Shown here piece by piece: positions 42,334 to 51,369 of a stretch of DNA of 64,000 nt; positions within the stretch are counted from its first letter, which is position 1; each line of letters starts with the position of its first letter. This stretch comes from Paenibacillus oralis (lineage in GTDB: Bacteria; Bacillota; Bacilli; Paenibacillales; Paenibacillaceae). The position numbers were made by a program, and so were the translations under genes. The stretch lies in the NCBI RefSeq assembly GCF_003863965.1, contig NZ_RRCN01000001.1:3616304-3680303 (forward strand). Direction: 5' to 3'. The notes below the pieces were generated by a model that was not told where the DNA came from, ran no database searches, and worked only from the letters and a program-made list of their open reading frames with translations.

Positions 42334-43689
42334 ATGTCGAAAAAGGTAACCTTTGACTACAGCAAAGCCCTGCAATTTGTCGGGCAGCATGAAGTGGATT
42401 ATTTTGCCGAGCAGGTCCGCACGGCTCATGAGCAGTTACATAACGGTACGGGAGCAGGGGCCGACTTTCTGGGCTGGATCAACCTTCCGACCGAATACGA
42501 TAAGGAAGAGTTCGCGCGCATCAAGAAGGCGGCGGCGAAAATCCAAAGCGATTCCGACGTGCTGATCGTCATCGGCATCGGCGGTTCTTACCTGGGCGCG
42601 CGCGCGGCGATCGAATCGCTGTCCCATTCGTTCTACAATATTTTGCCGAAGGACAAGCGCAAAACGCCGGAAATTTATTTTGCCGGCAACAACATCAGTT
42701 CGACTTACGTGAATCACCTGCTTGACCTGATCGACGGCAAAGACTTCTCCGTCAACGTCATCTCCAAATCGGGAACGACGACGGAACCGGCGATCGCGTT
42801 CCGGATTTTCCGCGCCGCTCTGGAGAAGAAATACGGCAAGGAAGAAGCGCGCAAACGGATTTACGCGACGACCGACCGCGCCAAAGGCGCTCTTAAGAAG
42901 CTGTCCGACGAGGAAGGTTATGAAACGTTCGTGATCCCGGACGATGTAGGCGGACGTTATTCCGTGCTGACGGCCGTTGGCCTGCTGCCGATCGCAACCG
43001 CCGGCATCAGCATCGACGAAATGATGCAGGGCGCGGCCGACGCGGCGAAAGAGTTCAGCAACCCGAACCTGGCCGAGAACGCCAGCTACCAGTACGCGGC
43101 CGTCCGCAACGCTTTGTACCGCAAAGGCAAAGTGACGGAAATTCTCGTGAACTACGAGCCTTCCCTGCACTATGTGTCGGAATGGTGGAAGCAGCTGTAC
43201 GGCGAAAGCGAAGGCAAAGACTATAAAGGGATCTTCCCGGCATCGGTCGATTTTTCCACGGACCTGCACTCTATGGGGCAGTTTATCCAGGAAGGCAACC
43301 GGAACATTTTCGAGACGGTCATTCAGGTGACGGAGGTGCCAAGCCACATCACGATTGAATCCGATCCGGCCGATTTGGACGGGCTGAATTTCCTGGCCGG
43401 CAAAACGCTCGATTTCGTGAATAAGAAGGCGTTCCAAGGCACCTTGCTCGCGCATACGGACGGACAGGTTCCGAACCTGGTCGTCAACGTGCCGGATTTG
43501 ACGCCGTATTCCTTCGGCTACCTTGTTTACTTCTTTGAAAAAGCTTGCGGCATCAGCGGTTACCTGCTGGGCGTCAATCCGTTTGACCAGCCGGGCGTTG
43601 AGGCCTACAAGAAAAACATGTTTGCGCTTCTCGGCAAACCGGGATACGAAAAGGAAAAGGCCGCATTGGAAGCAAGACTTTCCGAATAA
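42334..43689 (+). CDS. pgi: glucose-6-phosphate isomerase
   Basis: Interconverts glucose 6-phosphate and fructose 6-phosphate in glycolysis. It has 451 residues, the short form typical of Firmicutes. Motifs: [18 protein letters not shown] near 80, [16 protein letters not shown] near 145, the PGI signature [15 protein letters not shown] near 210, and [14 protein letters not shown] near the end with the catalytic Lys. GACGGAGGTATTTTC precedes the start. It is a single, highly biased gene. Confidence 0.97.
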   Translation: MSKKVTFDYSKALQFVGQHEVDYFAEQVRTAHEQLHNGTGAGADFLGWINLPTEYDKEEFARIKKAAAKIQSDSDVLIVIGIGGSYLGARAAIESLSHSFYNILPKDKRKTPEIYFAGNNISSTYVNHLLDLIDGKDFSVNVISKSGTTTEPAIAFRIFRAALEKKYGKEEARKRIYATTDRAKGALKKLSDEEGYETFVIPDDVGGRYSVLTAVGLLPIATAGISIDEMMQGAADAAKEFSNPNLAENASYQYAAVRNALYRKGKVTEILVNYEPSLHYVSEWWKQLYGESEGKDYKGIFPASVDFSTDLHSMGQFIQEGNRNIFETVIQVTEVPSHITIESDPADLDGLNFLAGKTLDFVNKKAFQGTLLAHTDGQVPNLVVNVPDLTPYSFGYLVYFFEKACGISGYLLGVNPFDQPGVEAYKKNMFALLGKPGYEKEKAALEARLSE

Positions 43690-43809
43690 CGGCTTAACGG
43701 CTTTTTGGAAGCAGGCTCCCTTTTCGAAGGAAAGATACAGCGCCAGGAAGCAGTTCGCCGCACGTTTCGGCCGGGCTGCTTCTTGGCACATTCATAAGGA
43801 TGGATTCAT

Positions 43810-44442
43810 ATGTTGGAACGGTATAAGACGGTTCGAGGAGCCGGCGAGAAAGAAATCGTCATCAAGAAATCGAGGTTTATCGGACACGTCATGCCAGCGG
43901 AAACGGAAGATGAAGCGATTGCTTTTATTGAGGAAATCAAAAAAAAGCATTGGAACGCCACGCATAATTGTTCCGCTTATATGATCGGCGAGCGGGATGA
44001 AATCCAGAAGCAGTCGGATGATGGGGAGCCAAGCGGCACCGCCGGAAAGCCGATTTTGGAGGTTATCAAAAATCAGGGCCTCAAAAATGTCGCCATCGTC
44101 GTTACCCGGTATTTTGGGGGAATCATGCTGGGGGCCGGTGGTCTCATCCGCGCCTATACGGACGGGGCGGTTGCGGCGATCGAAGCGGGGGAAGCCATTA
44201 CCCGGGTGCTGCACCAGGAAATTTTTGTGGAACTGGAATATACTTGGCTGGGCAAGGTGGAAAATGAACTGCGAAACCGCGGAATCCGTACGGGGGACAC
44301 GGTCTTTGCGGATAAGGTGACGCTCTGCTGTCTGCCGCTTCACCATGAAGCACAGGCCTTCATCGCTTGGATGACGGATCTGACGGGGGGACAGGCGCTG
44401 ATGACGGAAGGTGACCAGGTTTACTTTATCGAAGGGGAATAA
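43810..44442 (+). CDS. YigZ/IMPACT-family protein
   Basis: A 210-residue protein with an N-terminal IMPACT/UPF0029 domain (VIKKSRFIGHVMPAETEDEA, then DDGEPSGTAGKPILEVI and TRYFGGIMLGAGGLIRAYTD) and a C-terminal DUF1949 ferredoxin-like domain. The family is linked to translation control in eukaryotes; the bacterial role is unclear. AAGGATGGATTCAT precedes the start. A TetR gene follows after five bases, probably in one transcript. Confidence 0.93.
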   Translation: MLERYKTVRGAGEKEIVIKKSRFIGHVMPAETEDEAIAFIEEIKKKHWNATHNCSAYMIGERDEIQKQSDDGEPSGTAGKPILEVIKNQGLKNVAIVVTRYFGGIMLGAGGLIRAYTDGAVAAIEAGEAITRVLHQEIFVELEYTWLGKVENELRNRGIRTGDTVFADKVTLCCLPLHHEAQAFIAWMTDLTGGQALMTEGDQVYFIEGE

Positions 44443-44447
44443 CGCCT

Positions 44448-45044
44448 ATGGCAAGAAGAGCAGTAGATCAAGAATTGTCGAGAGAAAGAATTATGGAAGC
44501 GGCCCGGCATTTATTCATCACGAAGGGGTACCGCGGAATTTCCATGCGGAGCATCGGTCAGCATTTGGGATATAGTCACGGCTCGTTGTATTATCACTTC
44601 AAAGAAAAAGCCGAATTGTTTTACGCTATCGTGGTCAAGGATTTCGAATCTTTAACCCATCTGTGCGAGCAGGTAGCCAAACGTGCGCCCGCGGAAGGTT
44701 TGACCAAGACCGAGCAGCTGATGCTGGAATTCATCAAGTTCGGCTTGGAGCATCCGCACCAATACGAAATCATGTTTATGCTGAGGGATGAGGAAATATT
44801 GGCGTATTGCCGCAGCGAGCAAACCAAATGCTTTAATATGTTCGAATCCATCGTTCGCAGTTTTTTGCAGGAGGAGAAGCACCCGATGGAAAATAATCCG
44901 TCCCTTCCGCTCAGCATGTTTTTGGGGATGCATGGATTTATCTCTTATTACATTCAGGATCGGCTGACCTTTGAGGAAATCAAGGCCGCGGCGGTAGCCC
45001 ATGTGAAAATTTTGAGCCACGGCTGTTACCGGATAACGTCATGA
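44448..45044 (+). CDS. TetR-family transcriptional regulator
   Basis: A 198-residue repressor. The N-terminal helix-turn-helix spans about residues 11-57 (RIMEAARHLFITKGYRGISM, then SIGQHLGYSHGSLYYHFKEK). The C-terminal ligand and dimer domain is helical and unspecific. It is downstream of the YigZ gene with five bases between, so its target is not evident; the CysA-type ATPase gene lies 300 bases further on. Confidence 0.9.
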   Translation: MARRAVDQELSRERIMEAARHLFITKGYRGISMRSIGQHLGYSHGSLYYHFKEKAELFYAIVVKDFESLTHLCEQVAKRAPAEGLTKTEQLMLEFIKFGLEHPHQYEIMFMLRDEEILAYCRSEQTKCFNMFESIVRSFLQEEKHPMENNPSLPLSMFLGMHGFISYYIQDRLTFEEIKAAAVAHVKILSHGCYRITS

Positions 45045-45350
45045 GGCGTTTTTGTTTTAACTTAACGCTTTAACCATTTACACCATCATAGCATCAATAC
45101 TTTATAACATTGCTTTGCAAAACCGGTGGAGGCGAGATGAAACAGTTCATTTCGTAAACAGCTGGTTTTATTTTTTTGCCATAAATATCTTTCCCGAACG
45201 CTTGGCCGCCGCCCATTTGCGGATTGACGGAAGCCCTGGGGTTTGGTAATCTATCCATATATATAAAACCGAGTATTTGCATCAGAATAGATCGAATGAT
45301 GGTTTGACGGCGTGGGTGGCTTGCGGAATCTGGAAAGGATGTGGCTTTGC
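45045..45350. other. 305-base gap between TetR and CysA-type genes
   Basis: The gap is AT-rich. A minus-strand frame of 62 codons (45094-45282) has no ribosome site, and I do not accept it as a gene. No terminator was clear. Confidence 0.5.
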
Positions 45351-46415
45351 ATGCATGTTGAAGTACGAAACCTGGATAAACATTTCGGCGCTTTTCATGC
45401 CGTACAAAATGTTAGCTTTGGGATCGAGAAGGGGCAACTGATCGGTTTGCTGGGTCCCAGCGGCGGCGGCAAAACGTCGATTTTGCGGATGCTGGCCGGA
45501 TTGGAGCAGCCGGATGCCGGGGAGATTTTGTTTCATGGAAAACGGGTGAACGAACTCGCTCCCCAGGAACGGGGCATCGGCTTCGTATTTCAAAGTTACG
45601 CATTATTTAAACATATGACCGTTTTTGATAATATTGCGTTTGGCCTGCAGGTTAAAAAAGTACCTAAAGCAGAGGTTCGGAGCCGGGTGATGGAGCTTGT
45701 CGAATTGACCGGGCTCAAGGGCTTTGAGAGCCGTTATCCGCATCAGCTGTCCGGCGGGCAGCGGCAGCGGGTCGCTTTTGCCCGCGCTTTGGCGCCCCAG
45801 CCGCAGTTGCTCCTGCTTGACGAACCGTTTGCGGCGATCGACGCGAAAATCCGCCAGGAACTGCGTTCCTGGCTGCGGGAGCTGATCGAGCGGGTCGGCA
45901 TTACGTCGATATTCGTCACCCATGACCAGGATGAAGCGATCGAAGTGGCCGATGAAATCATGATTATTAATCAGGGACGCCTTGAGCAGAAAGGCACACC
46001 CTGGGATATTTACAAGGAGCCGCAAACCCCGTTTGTCGCCTCGTTTATCGGGCAATCGACCTTGGTCGAGCGGGCGGCCGACCTCAAAGGGTTTGAGGTA
46101 GAAAGCGGCGGACCCGGGACGCGGGCACTGATCCGGCCGGAATACATCGAGGTGGGAAACGAACACGAGTTTACCCTCCTTTCCGCCACGGCGCCGGGGA
46201 CCGTGAAGCACCTGCATTTCCGCGGCAGCGAATGGCTGGTGGAAGTTGAAGTGGGGGGCCATACGTTAACGACCTTCCGCTCGCTGGAAAAGGAGACGCT
46301 CAAACCCGGGCAAGAGGTGCGTGTGCTCGTCCACCGGGCTTATCTGTTCAACGACGAGCGCAGCTGGATTTTGGAAAACCCGCTGAAAGCTGATCCGCTT
46401 AGCGTCATTATCTGA
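45351..46415 (+). CDS. CysA-type sulfate/molybdate ABC transporter ATPase (orphan)
   Basis: A 354-residue importer ATPase with Walker A GPSGGGKTS at 37-45, the signature LSGGQRQRVAFARAL near 135, Walker B LLLLDEPFAAIDAKI, and a C-terminal TOBE-like regulatory domain from about 265. PYPHQ-type features and the DEAIEVADEIMIINQGRL segment fit the sulfate/thiosulfate CysA group. No CysT/CysW permease or binding protein is nearby, so it must work with subunits encoded elsewhere. The ATG at 45351 is the first good match to the conserved HVEVRNLDKHFGAF; a GGAAAGG lies 12 bases upstream. Confidence 0.85.
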   Translation: MHVEVRNLDKHFGAFHAVQNVSFGIEKGQLIGLLGPSGGGKTSILRMLAGLEQPDAGEILFHGKRVNELAPQERGIGFVFQSYALFKHMTVFDNIAFGLQVKKVPKAEVRSRVMELVELTGLKGFESRYPHQLSGGQRQRVAFARALAPQPQLLLLDEPFAAIDAKIRQELRSWLRELIERVGITSIFVTHDQDEAIEVADEIMIINQGRLEQKGTPWDIYKEPQTPFVASFIGQSTLVERAADLKGFEVESGGPGTRALIRPEYIEVGNEHEFTLLSATAPGTVKHLHFRGSEWLVEVEVGGHTLTTFRSLEKETLKPGQEVRVLVHRAYLFNDERSWILENPLKADPLSVII

Positions 46416-46424
46416 CATTATTCC

Positions 46425-46466
46425 ATTGGAGAAATCCAATAGATTGGTGGGTGGATATTTCCAATC
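46425..46466. repeat. intergenic ATTGGA palindrome, second locus
   Basis: ATTGGA-GAAA-TCCAAT is followed by TGGATATTTCCAAT, the same motif family as 5286-5470. Confidence 0.55.
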
Positions 46467-46494
46467 AGACGCCGTCCCTGCCAACCGAACCGGC

Positions 46495-46541
46495 AAAAAA
46501 GGCGGCCCCACACCCGTTAAGAGGCGGTGTGGGGCCGTCTA
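46495..46541 (-). terminator. intrinsic terminator of the NEW3-ABC operon
   Basis: GGCCCCACAC and GTGTGGGGCC pair. A six-base A run at 46495-46500 gives the T tail on the minus strand. Confidence 0.88.
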
Positions 46542-46635
46542 TTTGCCCGGAAACCGCGTTTAAGCCGCCATTTCTATTTAGAATATTATCCGCACCAAAG
46601 TTTCTCGCACACTCCAAATGCACTCTACTCCAAAT

Positions 46636-47745
46636 TTACACTCTCGAACGCACTTCCTGGCGCATGAACAGCACGTAGGACAGGCCGAAGCAGATCATTG
46701 TGGCCGCAAGCAAACCGGTGAGCTGCGGCCAGATCAGCAGCAGGCTTTGCCCCAGCGACAGCGGGCTGGCAATCGCTCCGATGAGCTGGTCCATCGTCAG
46801 CGGCCCCAGCGAGCGGACGCCGGGGGACAGCATCGTTGTGATCGTCTCCGAAAACAACTCCGTCGGGGACAGCCGGTTCAGCGTCAGGATAAAGTTCATT
46901 TGCCGCAGCTGCACGTCCGCCGCCGCCATTTGCGAAACGGCCGTGGCGCTGTCGATCATGTTGATGATCATGCTGTAAAAAATCGTGAAAAACAGCCAGA
47001 CGGCAATCGAAGAAAGCGCCGAGGTGGCCGCCTGGCGGAAACGGATCGAGAACAAAATCGCCAGACATAGCCAGAAGCCGATGTAGACGACCGCGATCAG
47101 CAGGAAGATGAGGATCCGCCCGAATTCCTCCGGCGTCGGCGGATACCCGATCGTCATCAGGCCAAGCCCCATCACCAGGAATCCCAGCGAAAACACGACG
47201 ATCCCAATCATGAACAGGGACGACACAAACTTGGCTTTGATAAAATCGTCCCGGTAGATCGGCTGCGACAGCAGCCGGCCCAAGGTGCCCTTGTTCCGCT
47301 CGGAATTGACGGCGTCAAACCCGAGCGTAATGCCGATCAGCGGCCCCAGCCAGGACAGGAAGGTGGCAAAGGACGGCACCGCCAGGGAGGAACTGGTCAG
47401 CGTGTACATTTTCAGGAACAAAAAGGTGTCTCCGCCTCCGCTGTCACTCGTGGCGCTGCCGCCGGCGATCGCGGTGACCGCGGAATAAATCGAGCCGATG
47501 CAGGCCAGGACGATGATCCCCATCAGGATGCCGAACCTCCAGCTGTGAAGATGATCGCCGAGCTCTTTTTGCACCATCACCCAAAACGAGGAAGAGGAGC
47601 GCACCCGGACGCCGCTTCCGTCTTCCGCATCGCGGCGGGGAAGAAGCTCATGCAGCGTTTTTTGCATCCGCTTCCGTATATCTTTCAGATGCAGCGTTTC
47701 CTTCACGGAAGAAAAGTTCCACGCCATCTTGCCGTTAGGCATCAT
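46636..47745 (-). CDS. ABC-2-type permease of the NEW3 system
   Basis: A 369-residue membrane protein with a first helix near residue 75 (FGILMGIIVLACIGSIYSAV) and five more in the C-terminal two thirds. AVNSERNKGTLGRLLSQPIY is the typical cytoplasmic element of ABC-2 permeases. The start overlaps the ATPase stop by one base. It lies last in a three-gene operon with a secreted NEW3-domain protein. Its substrate is unknown; such systems export polysaccharide, peptides or lantibiotics, or respond to wall stress. Confidence 0.88.
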   Translation of the reverse strand: MMPNGKMAWNFSSVKETLHLKDIRKRMQKTLHELLPRRDAEDGSGVRVRSSSSFWVMVQKELGDHLHSWRFGILMGIIVLACIGSIYSAVTAIAGGSATSDSGGGDTFLFLKMYTLTSSSLAVPSFATFLSWLGPLIGITLGFDAVNSERNKGTLGRLLSQPIYRDDFIKAKFVSSLFMIGIVVFSLGFLVMGLGLMTIGYPPTPEEFGRILIFLLIAVVYIGFWLCLAILFSIRFRQAATSALSSIAVWLFFTIFYSMIINMIDSATAVSQMAAADVQLRQMNFILTLNRLSPTELFSETITTMLSPGVRSLGPLTMDQLIGAIASPLSLGQSLLLIWPQLTGLLAATMICFGLSYVLFMRQEVRSRV

Positions 47746-48749
47746 TACTCTCCTCTCCTTTCGAAGTATCGATGGTAAATGTCATCCAAACCATACGCTT
47801 TGCGCCGGATGTACACGAGCTCCGCTTCGGCGCGGATGACGGTTTCGGCGATTTGCGCCGTCAGGTCGCGGCTGCAGGCGACCGTCGCGGTAACGCCTTG
47901 GTCATGCTCCGCGCCATCCGCCTCCGAATAGCGGATTTCCTGTACGCCGTCCAGCTGCTTGATTTGGTCCGCGAGCGCTTCCGTCCAGGTTTTGGTGCCT
48001 ACCTCGATGTAAGTTTTGCCGTCTTCGTCCAGCTGTTTCGACAACGTTTGGATATCGCCGACGGCAATCAGCTTGCCCTGAACGAACAAGCCGACCCGGT
48101 CGCAGATTTGCTGGACCTGATGCAAATGATGCGAAGACAACAGCACTGTCAGCTTCTCGTCGCGGCTCAGTGAGGAGATCAGCCCCAGCAGCTCGCGGAC
48201 CCCTTCCGGGTCGATGCCAAGCGTCGGTTCGTCGAGGATGACGACCTCCGGGTTTTTGATCAATACGTCGGCCAGTCCCAGACGCTGCCGCATCCCGCGG
48301 GAGAACGCCCCGACCTTTTTGCCGCTGTGCGCGGTAAGGCCGGTTTTCTCCAGCAGCTCTCCGGCCCGCTGGACGGCTTCTTTTTGCGGAGTTCCGTTCA
48401 GTCTGGCGGTATATACCAAATTGTCCAGCGCGGTCCGGTCCTCGTAGAAGCCGATGTCGTCAGGGAGGTAGCCGACAATCCGTTTCACGCGGAGCGCTTC
48501 GCGCGCCGGATCGAAGCCGCAAATCCGGGCGTGCCCGGAAGTCGGCTCGGTCAGCCCCAGCATCATGAGGATCGTCGTCGTTTTTCCGGCGCCGTTCGGG
48601 CCAAGCAATCCGAAAATTTCCCCGCGCGAAATACTTAGGTCGAGATGGTCTACGGCGGTGGCTTCTCCGTATTTTTTGGTTAACTGGCTGAGCTGCACGA
48701 CAGGTTGACCATCGGCGGCAACCACTGTGGGATTCATGCCGGTCACCAT
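47745..48749 (-). CDS. ABC transporter ATPase of the NEW3 system
   Basis: A 334-residue ATPase of the CcmA/DrrA type. Walker A GPNGAGKTTT is near residue 53, signature FSRGMRQRLGLADVL, Walker B VVILDEPTLGIDP, and the H loop SSHHLHQV. The C-terminal 100 residues (YIEVGTKTWTEALADQ) form the extra domain common in exporters. It starts four bases after the NEW3 gene and overlaps the permease. Confidence 0.93.
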   Translation of the reverse strand: MVTGMNPTVVAADGQPVVQLSQLTKKYGEATAVDHLDLSISRGEIFGLLGPNGAGKTTTILMMLGLTEPTSGHARICGFDPAREALRVKRIVGYLPDDIGFYEDRTALDNLVYTARLNGTPQKEAVQRAGELLEKTGLTAHSGKKVGAFSRGMRQRLGLADVLIKNPEVVILDEPTLGIDPEGVRELLGLISSLSRDEKLTVLLSSHHLHQVQQICDRVGLFVQGKLIAVGDIQTLSKQLDEDGKTYIEVGTKTWTEALADQIKQLDGVQEIRYSEADGAEHDQGVTATVACSRDLTAQIAETVIRAEAELVYIRRKAYGLDDIYHRYFERRGE

Positions 48750-48752
48750 CGT

Positions 48753-49913
48753 TTATCTTCTCCCGTATTTCCGGAACAAGTAGTAAATCCCCGCGCAGAC
48801 GGCCAGTATGATGAGAACTCCCACCCATCCCCATAATACGGACGATTTCACCGTCACCCGCAGATCGGCGTTCGCGCTTTTATTGGCGGAAGAAGCGGTC
48901 AGGCTGACGACGTAGTCTCCGGCCAGCGCTTTTTCGCTCGATTTGATCGTGGCCTGGACCTGCTTGCTCTCTCCGGGGGCGATGGCATTGATCGTGGACG
49001 GTTCAAAGGAAACCTCCCAGTCGGTTGGCGCGCTCGACGAAAAAGAAAGGTCCTGCAGATCGGCCGAACCGGTATTTTGCACCACAAACGTCAGCTTGCG
49101 TTCGGAGCCCGCTCTAACGTCCGTGCTAAGGACTTCATTGGATGTCGTAAACTTCATATCGTAGGTGCCGGTAACGACCGCTTCGATGCTTGCATTTGCC
49201 GTCGAGTCGCCGCTGGCGGCCGCGATCGGGATATCGTAGGTGCCGGCTTTGATTTGTTCCGGCGGCTTGACCTCGATCGAGATCGTTTTTTCCGCGTTCG
49301 GTTCGACTTCCACGGAGGTCACGCTGTTGGAATCCGCTTTGAACCGGACGTCCCAGCCTTGCTCGGCCTGGGCGGTTAAGGCGTAAGTTTGTTTTTGCGT
49401 CGTCCGGTTCCGCAGCATCGCGCTGTACGTGAACGTGGAGTCGGAATGGCCCTCCATGTTCGCTTGATCCAGGGTTAGCTCCGTTTTGAAGGTGCCTTGC
49501 TCCGAGACGTTGACGACGAGCGGAAGCGTGGTCTGATCAGCTTTCAAAGTAAAGGCATAACGGCCCTTATCGACCTTCAGCGGCACTTCCAAGTCCAGTG
49601 TAAAAGTTTGCGATTCCCCGGGTTTTACGGCAAGCCGGGAAATGGCCCGCCCGCCTGCGGACATGTCATAGGTCCAATCCCTGTGCGCGGTCTCCAGCGA
49701 CAGGCTGGCGGAAGCGGTGGCCGACCCGTGGTTGACGAGGTCGATCGAATAAGAGACGGTTTCGCCGGGAGCGGCCGACCACTCGAGATACGGGGTGTAC
49801 AGCTCCAGCGAGCCGGCCGCGGAAGCTTTGCCCGAGCCGCCCAGAGCGCTGCCCCCGAGCGCAGTAAACAAGATGAGCAGCGTCAGCGCCGCTTTTCGAA
49901 AAAATTGAAGCAT
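48753..49913 (-). CDS. membrane-anchored NEW3-domain protein
   Basis: A 386-residue exported protein. A signal peptide (KAALTLLILFTALGGSALGG) leads into three beta-sandwich repeats of the NEW3/alpha-galactosidase-associated type (GETVSYSIDLVNHGSATASA, EKTISIEVKPPEQIKAGTYD, FVVQNTGSADLQDLSFSS). A C-terminal membrane helix (WGWVGVLIILAVCAGIYYLF) and a basic end follow. The ATG at 49913 has AGGGGGAT upstream; a frame start 12 codons earlier does not. It would sit on the outside, tethered to the membrane, and serve the ABC pair as a binding or sensing partner. COG1470 is the group I recall. Confidence 0.85.
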   Translation of the reverse strand: MLQFFRKAALTLLILFTALGGSALGGSGKASAAGSLELYTPYLEWSAAPGETVSYSIDLVNHGSATASASLSLETAHRDWTYDMSAGGRAISRLAVKPGESQTFTLDLEVPLKVDKGRYAFTLKADQTTLPLVVNVSEQGTFKTELTLDQANMEGHSDSTFTYSAMLRNRTTQKQTYALTAQAEQGWDVRFKADSNSVTSVEVEPNAEKTISIEVKPPEQIKAGTYDIPIAAASGDSTANASIEAVVTGTYDMKFTTSNEVLSTDVRAGSERKLTFVVQNTGSADLQDLSFSSSAPTDWEVSFEPSTINAIAPGESKQVQATIKSSEKALAGDYVVSLTASSANKSANADLRVTVKSSVLWGWVGVLIILAVCAGIYYLFRKYGRR

Positions 49914-50381
49914 CTCTTTGATCCCCCTATGGCTAAAATGTTGTTTCATAAAGGATACGAACGGGAAAACGGGTTGGATTTATTCGCCGGGAAAAAAGAC
50001 TCAACCTAATAATCAGTGTTTGACATTCAAGCCGGCAACTGATCGTGGAAAGAAATGGCGGAAGAGCGTTGAAAGCAGAGCAATATCCGTTGTCAGGACG
50101 CTTTGCACGATTATCCCGTTTGATCAGGAAGCAGAGAAGAAGATAACTTCAGGTGAAGGAGATAAATTTGTGAGAAGTAGATATGTTTAGGAGAAGAAAT
50201 GTTCGGGAGAAGCAGTTATGTTCGAGATCATTAGACAGGTTTTGGAGAAGAAGGTTTAGGAGAAGTGAAGCAGACCTGACAGGAGGGATAGGGCAAGACA
50301 CCGGGAAAAATGAAAAGACCGTGATCTTGCTGCAGCCTGAAATCCGTTTGTAGCAACGTCTGTACCGTTCAAGCATTTCTA
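49914..50381. other. noncoding gap with GGAGAAG repeats
   Basis: No gene is supported. Five copies of GAGAAG or GGAGAAG lie at 50172, 50190, 50206, 50244 and 50259. Short minus-strand frames here have no ribosome site. Confidence 0.5.
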
Positions 50382-50558
50382 TTAGGCTGCAGCCGCGAGG
50401 GGCTGATTCGGTTGATGTGCGATCAGCCGGCGGTAAGGAATCGCCGGAATCGCCACACACATGTGCAGCAACTGCTGCCGCATCGTTTCTTCCGCTCCGG
50501 GCAGGCAGCCGGCGGCGTACGGATGTGTAAGCTGACATCGGGACGGATTACGCCCATA
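50382..50558 (-). pseudogene. reading-frame continuation beyond an in-frame TAG of the zinc-ribbon gene
   Basis: After TAG at 50559-50561 the same frame stays open for 58 codons to TAA at 50382-50384. It begins YGRNPSRCQLTHPYAAGCLP and ends in a helical stretch TMRQQLLHMCVAIPAIPYRR. Transposases of this family continue from a VN-x-YG motif, so this is probably the once-joined next part. It may be read only through TAG suppression or be lost. Confidence 0.5.
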
Positions 50559-50984
50559 CTAATCGCTGTTCACCTTCACGTCTCCAGAGAGCAGCTCCCG
50601 GGCATCGAACTCTAGGGCGGCATGGCGTATTGTGTGCAGCATCGACCAGGCGGTTTTGTAGATGACCCGGATCACCTGGCGCAGCCGCATCGCTGAGATG
50701 CCGTCAGGGAGCTGCAACAACTCCAGCGCCTGAAACCACTTCACCAGGGGGAGATGCGTTCCTTTAAAAATCGTGCCGACCAAAGCCGATGTTTGATGCT
50801 TGCACTTTCCGCACTCGAATAAGGGGATATGCCGGGAAGTCAGACGGCTGCACCGGGTGTGAGCGCAGCGCGGACAGACAAAGCCGCTTGACCTCTTCAT
50901 CGGGATCAACGCTTCCATGCAGTCCTGCTCGCTGTTATAACGGCTGCTGAATGGTTGAAGATCCGTTCCCGCATTGACCTCCAT
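50559..50984 (-). CDS. transposase-derived zinc-ribbon protein under a LexA-type promoter
   Basis: A 141-residue protein with the N-terminal region of IS1595-type transposases. The zinc ribbon is FVCPRCAHTRCSRLTSRHIP, then FECGKCKHQTSALVGTIF, and the helical part is THLPLVKWFQALELLQLPDG and YKTAWSMLHTIRHAALEF. The catalytic DDE domain is absent: the frame stops at TAG after LLSGDVKVNSD. The ATG at 50984 follows GGGGGCGAG. No inverted repeats of an insertion sequence are seen around it. The promoter at 51036-51064 has two LexA-like boxes, which is not typical of a mobile element. It may be a domesticated SOS gene. Alternatively it is a decaying transposase. Confidence 0.72.
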   Translation of the reverse strand: MEVNAGTDLQPFSSRYNSEQDCMEALIPMKRSSGFVCPRCAHTRCSRLTSRHIPLFECGKCKHQTSALVGTIFKGTHLPLVKWFQALELLQLPDGISAMRLRQVIRVIYKTAWSMLHTIRHAALEFDARELLSGDVKVNSD

Positions 50985-51012
50985 ATCCGCTCGCCCCCAA
51001 ATCAAGAATAAA

Positions 51013-51026
51013 CGAACGTGAGTTCG
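51013..51026 (-). promoter_or_regulatory. LexA (SOS) box 1
   Basis: CGAACGTGAGTTCG contains a perfect GAAC-N4-GTTC core and sits between the -10 hexamer and the start codon. Confidence 0.8.
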
Positions 51027-51035
51027 ATTTATTTC

Positions 51036-51064
51036 ATTATACCAAACATACGTTCTCTAATCAA
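51036..51064 (-). promoter_or_regulatory. sigma-A promoter of the zinc-ribbon gene
   Basis: On the minus strand TTGATT (51059-51064) and TATAAT (51036-51041) are separated by exactly 17 bases. Both LexA-like boxes lie in or next to it. Confidence 0.85.
51043..51056 (-). promoter_or_regulatory. LexA (SOS) box 2, in the promoter spacer
   Basis: On the minus strand AGAACGTATGTTTG has GAAC-GTAT-GTTT, one base from the GAAC-N4-GTTC core. It occupies the -35/-10 spacer, an ideal repression position. Confidence 0.7.
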
Positions 51065-51369
51065 GTCGAAAATCTCGCCTGGACCGCCTCATTTTTTCCT
51101 TTTCTTTTTTTCTTTATCCCGTACACTAGTCCTCACCCCCGCCCCCTGAACGAAAGGTATAATCGTGCAAAGGCAGGCTGCAGGCAGGGACACCGAGACA
51201 CGAACGCTATAGACAGCCCCTCAGGACAACCACCTAAAGTCATCATTTATTTCGTCAAGCAATGATCTCAGTTTTGAGCCGAAAAAAAATTAGGGTTTTC
51301 AAAAGGAAGCGTTTTTGGTAAAACGAAAATTAAATAGGAAGGGGAGAATAATTTGCGGGAGGGAAGGGA
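51065..51369. other. 305-base gap before the ECF sigma gene
   Basis: The gap must hold the promoter of the sigma/anti-sigma pair. No consensus sigma-A promoter is evident, which would fit control by the sigma factor itself, but no site was proved. Confidence 0.4.

Noticed and set aside
45094..45282. 62-codon minus-strand frame upstream of the CysA-type gene
   Set aside because: No ribosome site is seen before any of its starts and there is no family match. It could be a small secretion or spore protein, but the evidence is too weak.
50149..50538. 129-codon minus-strand frame in the gap after the zinc-ribbon gene
   Set aside because: It lies in a different frame from the TAG continuation, has low complexity from the GGAGAAG repeats, and has no ribosome site.
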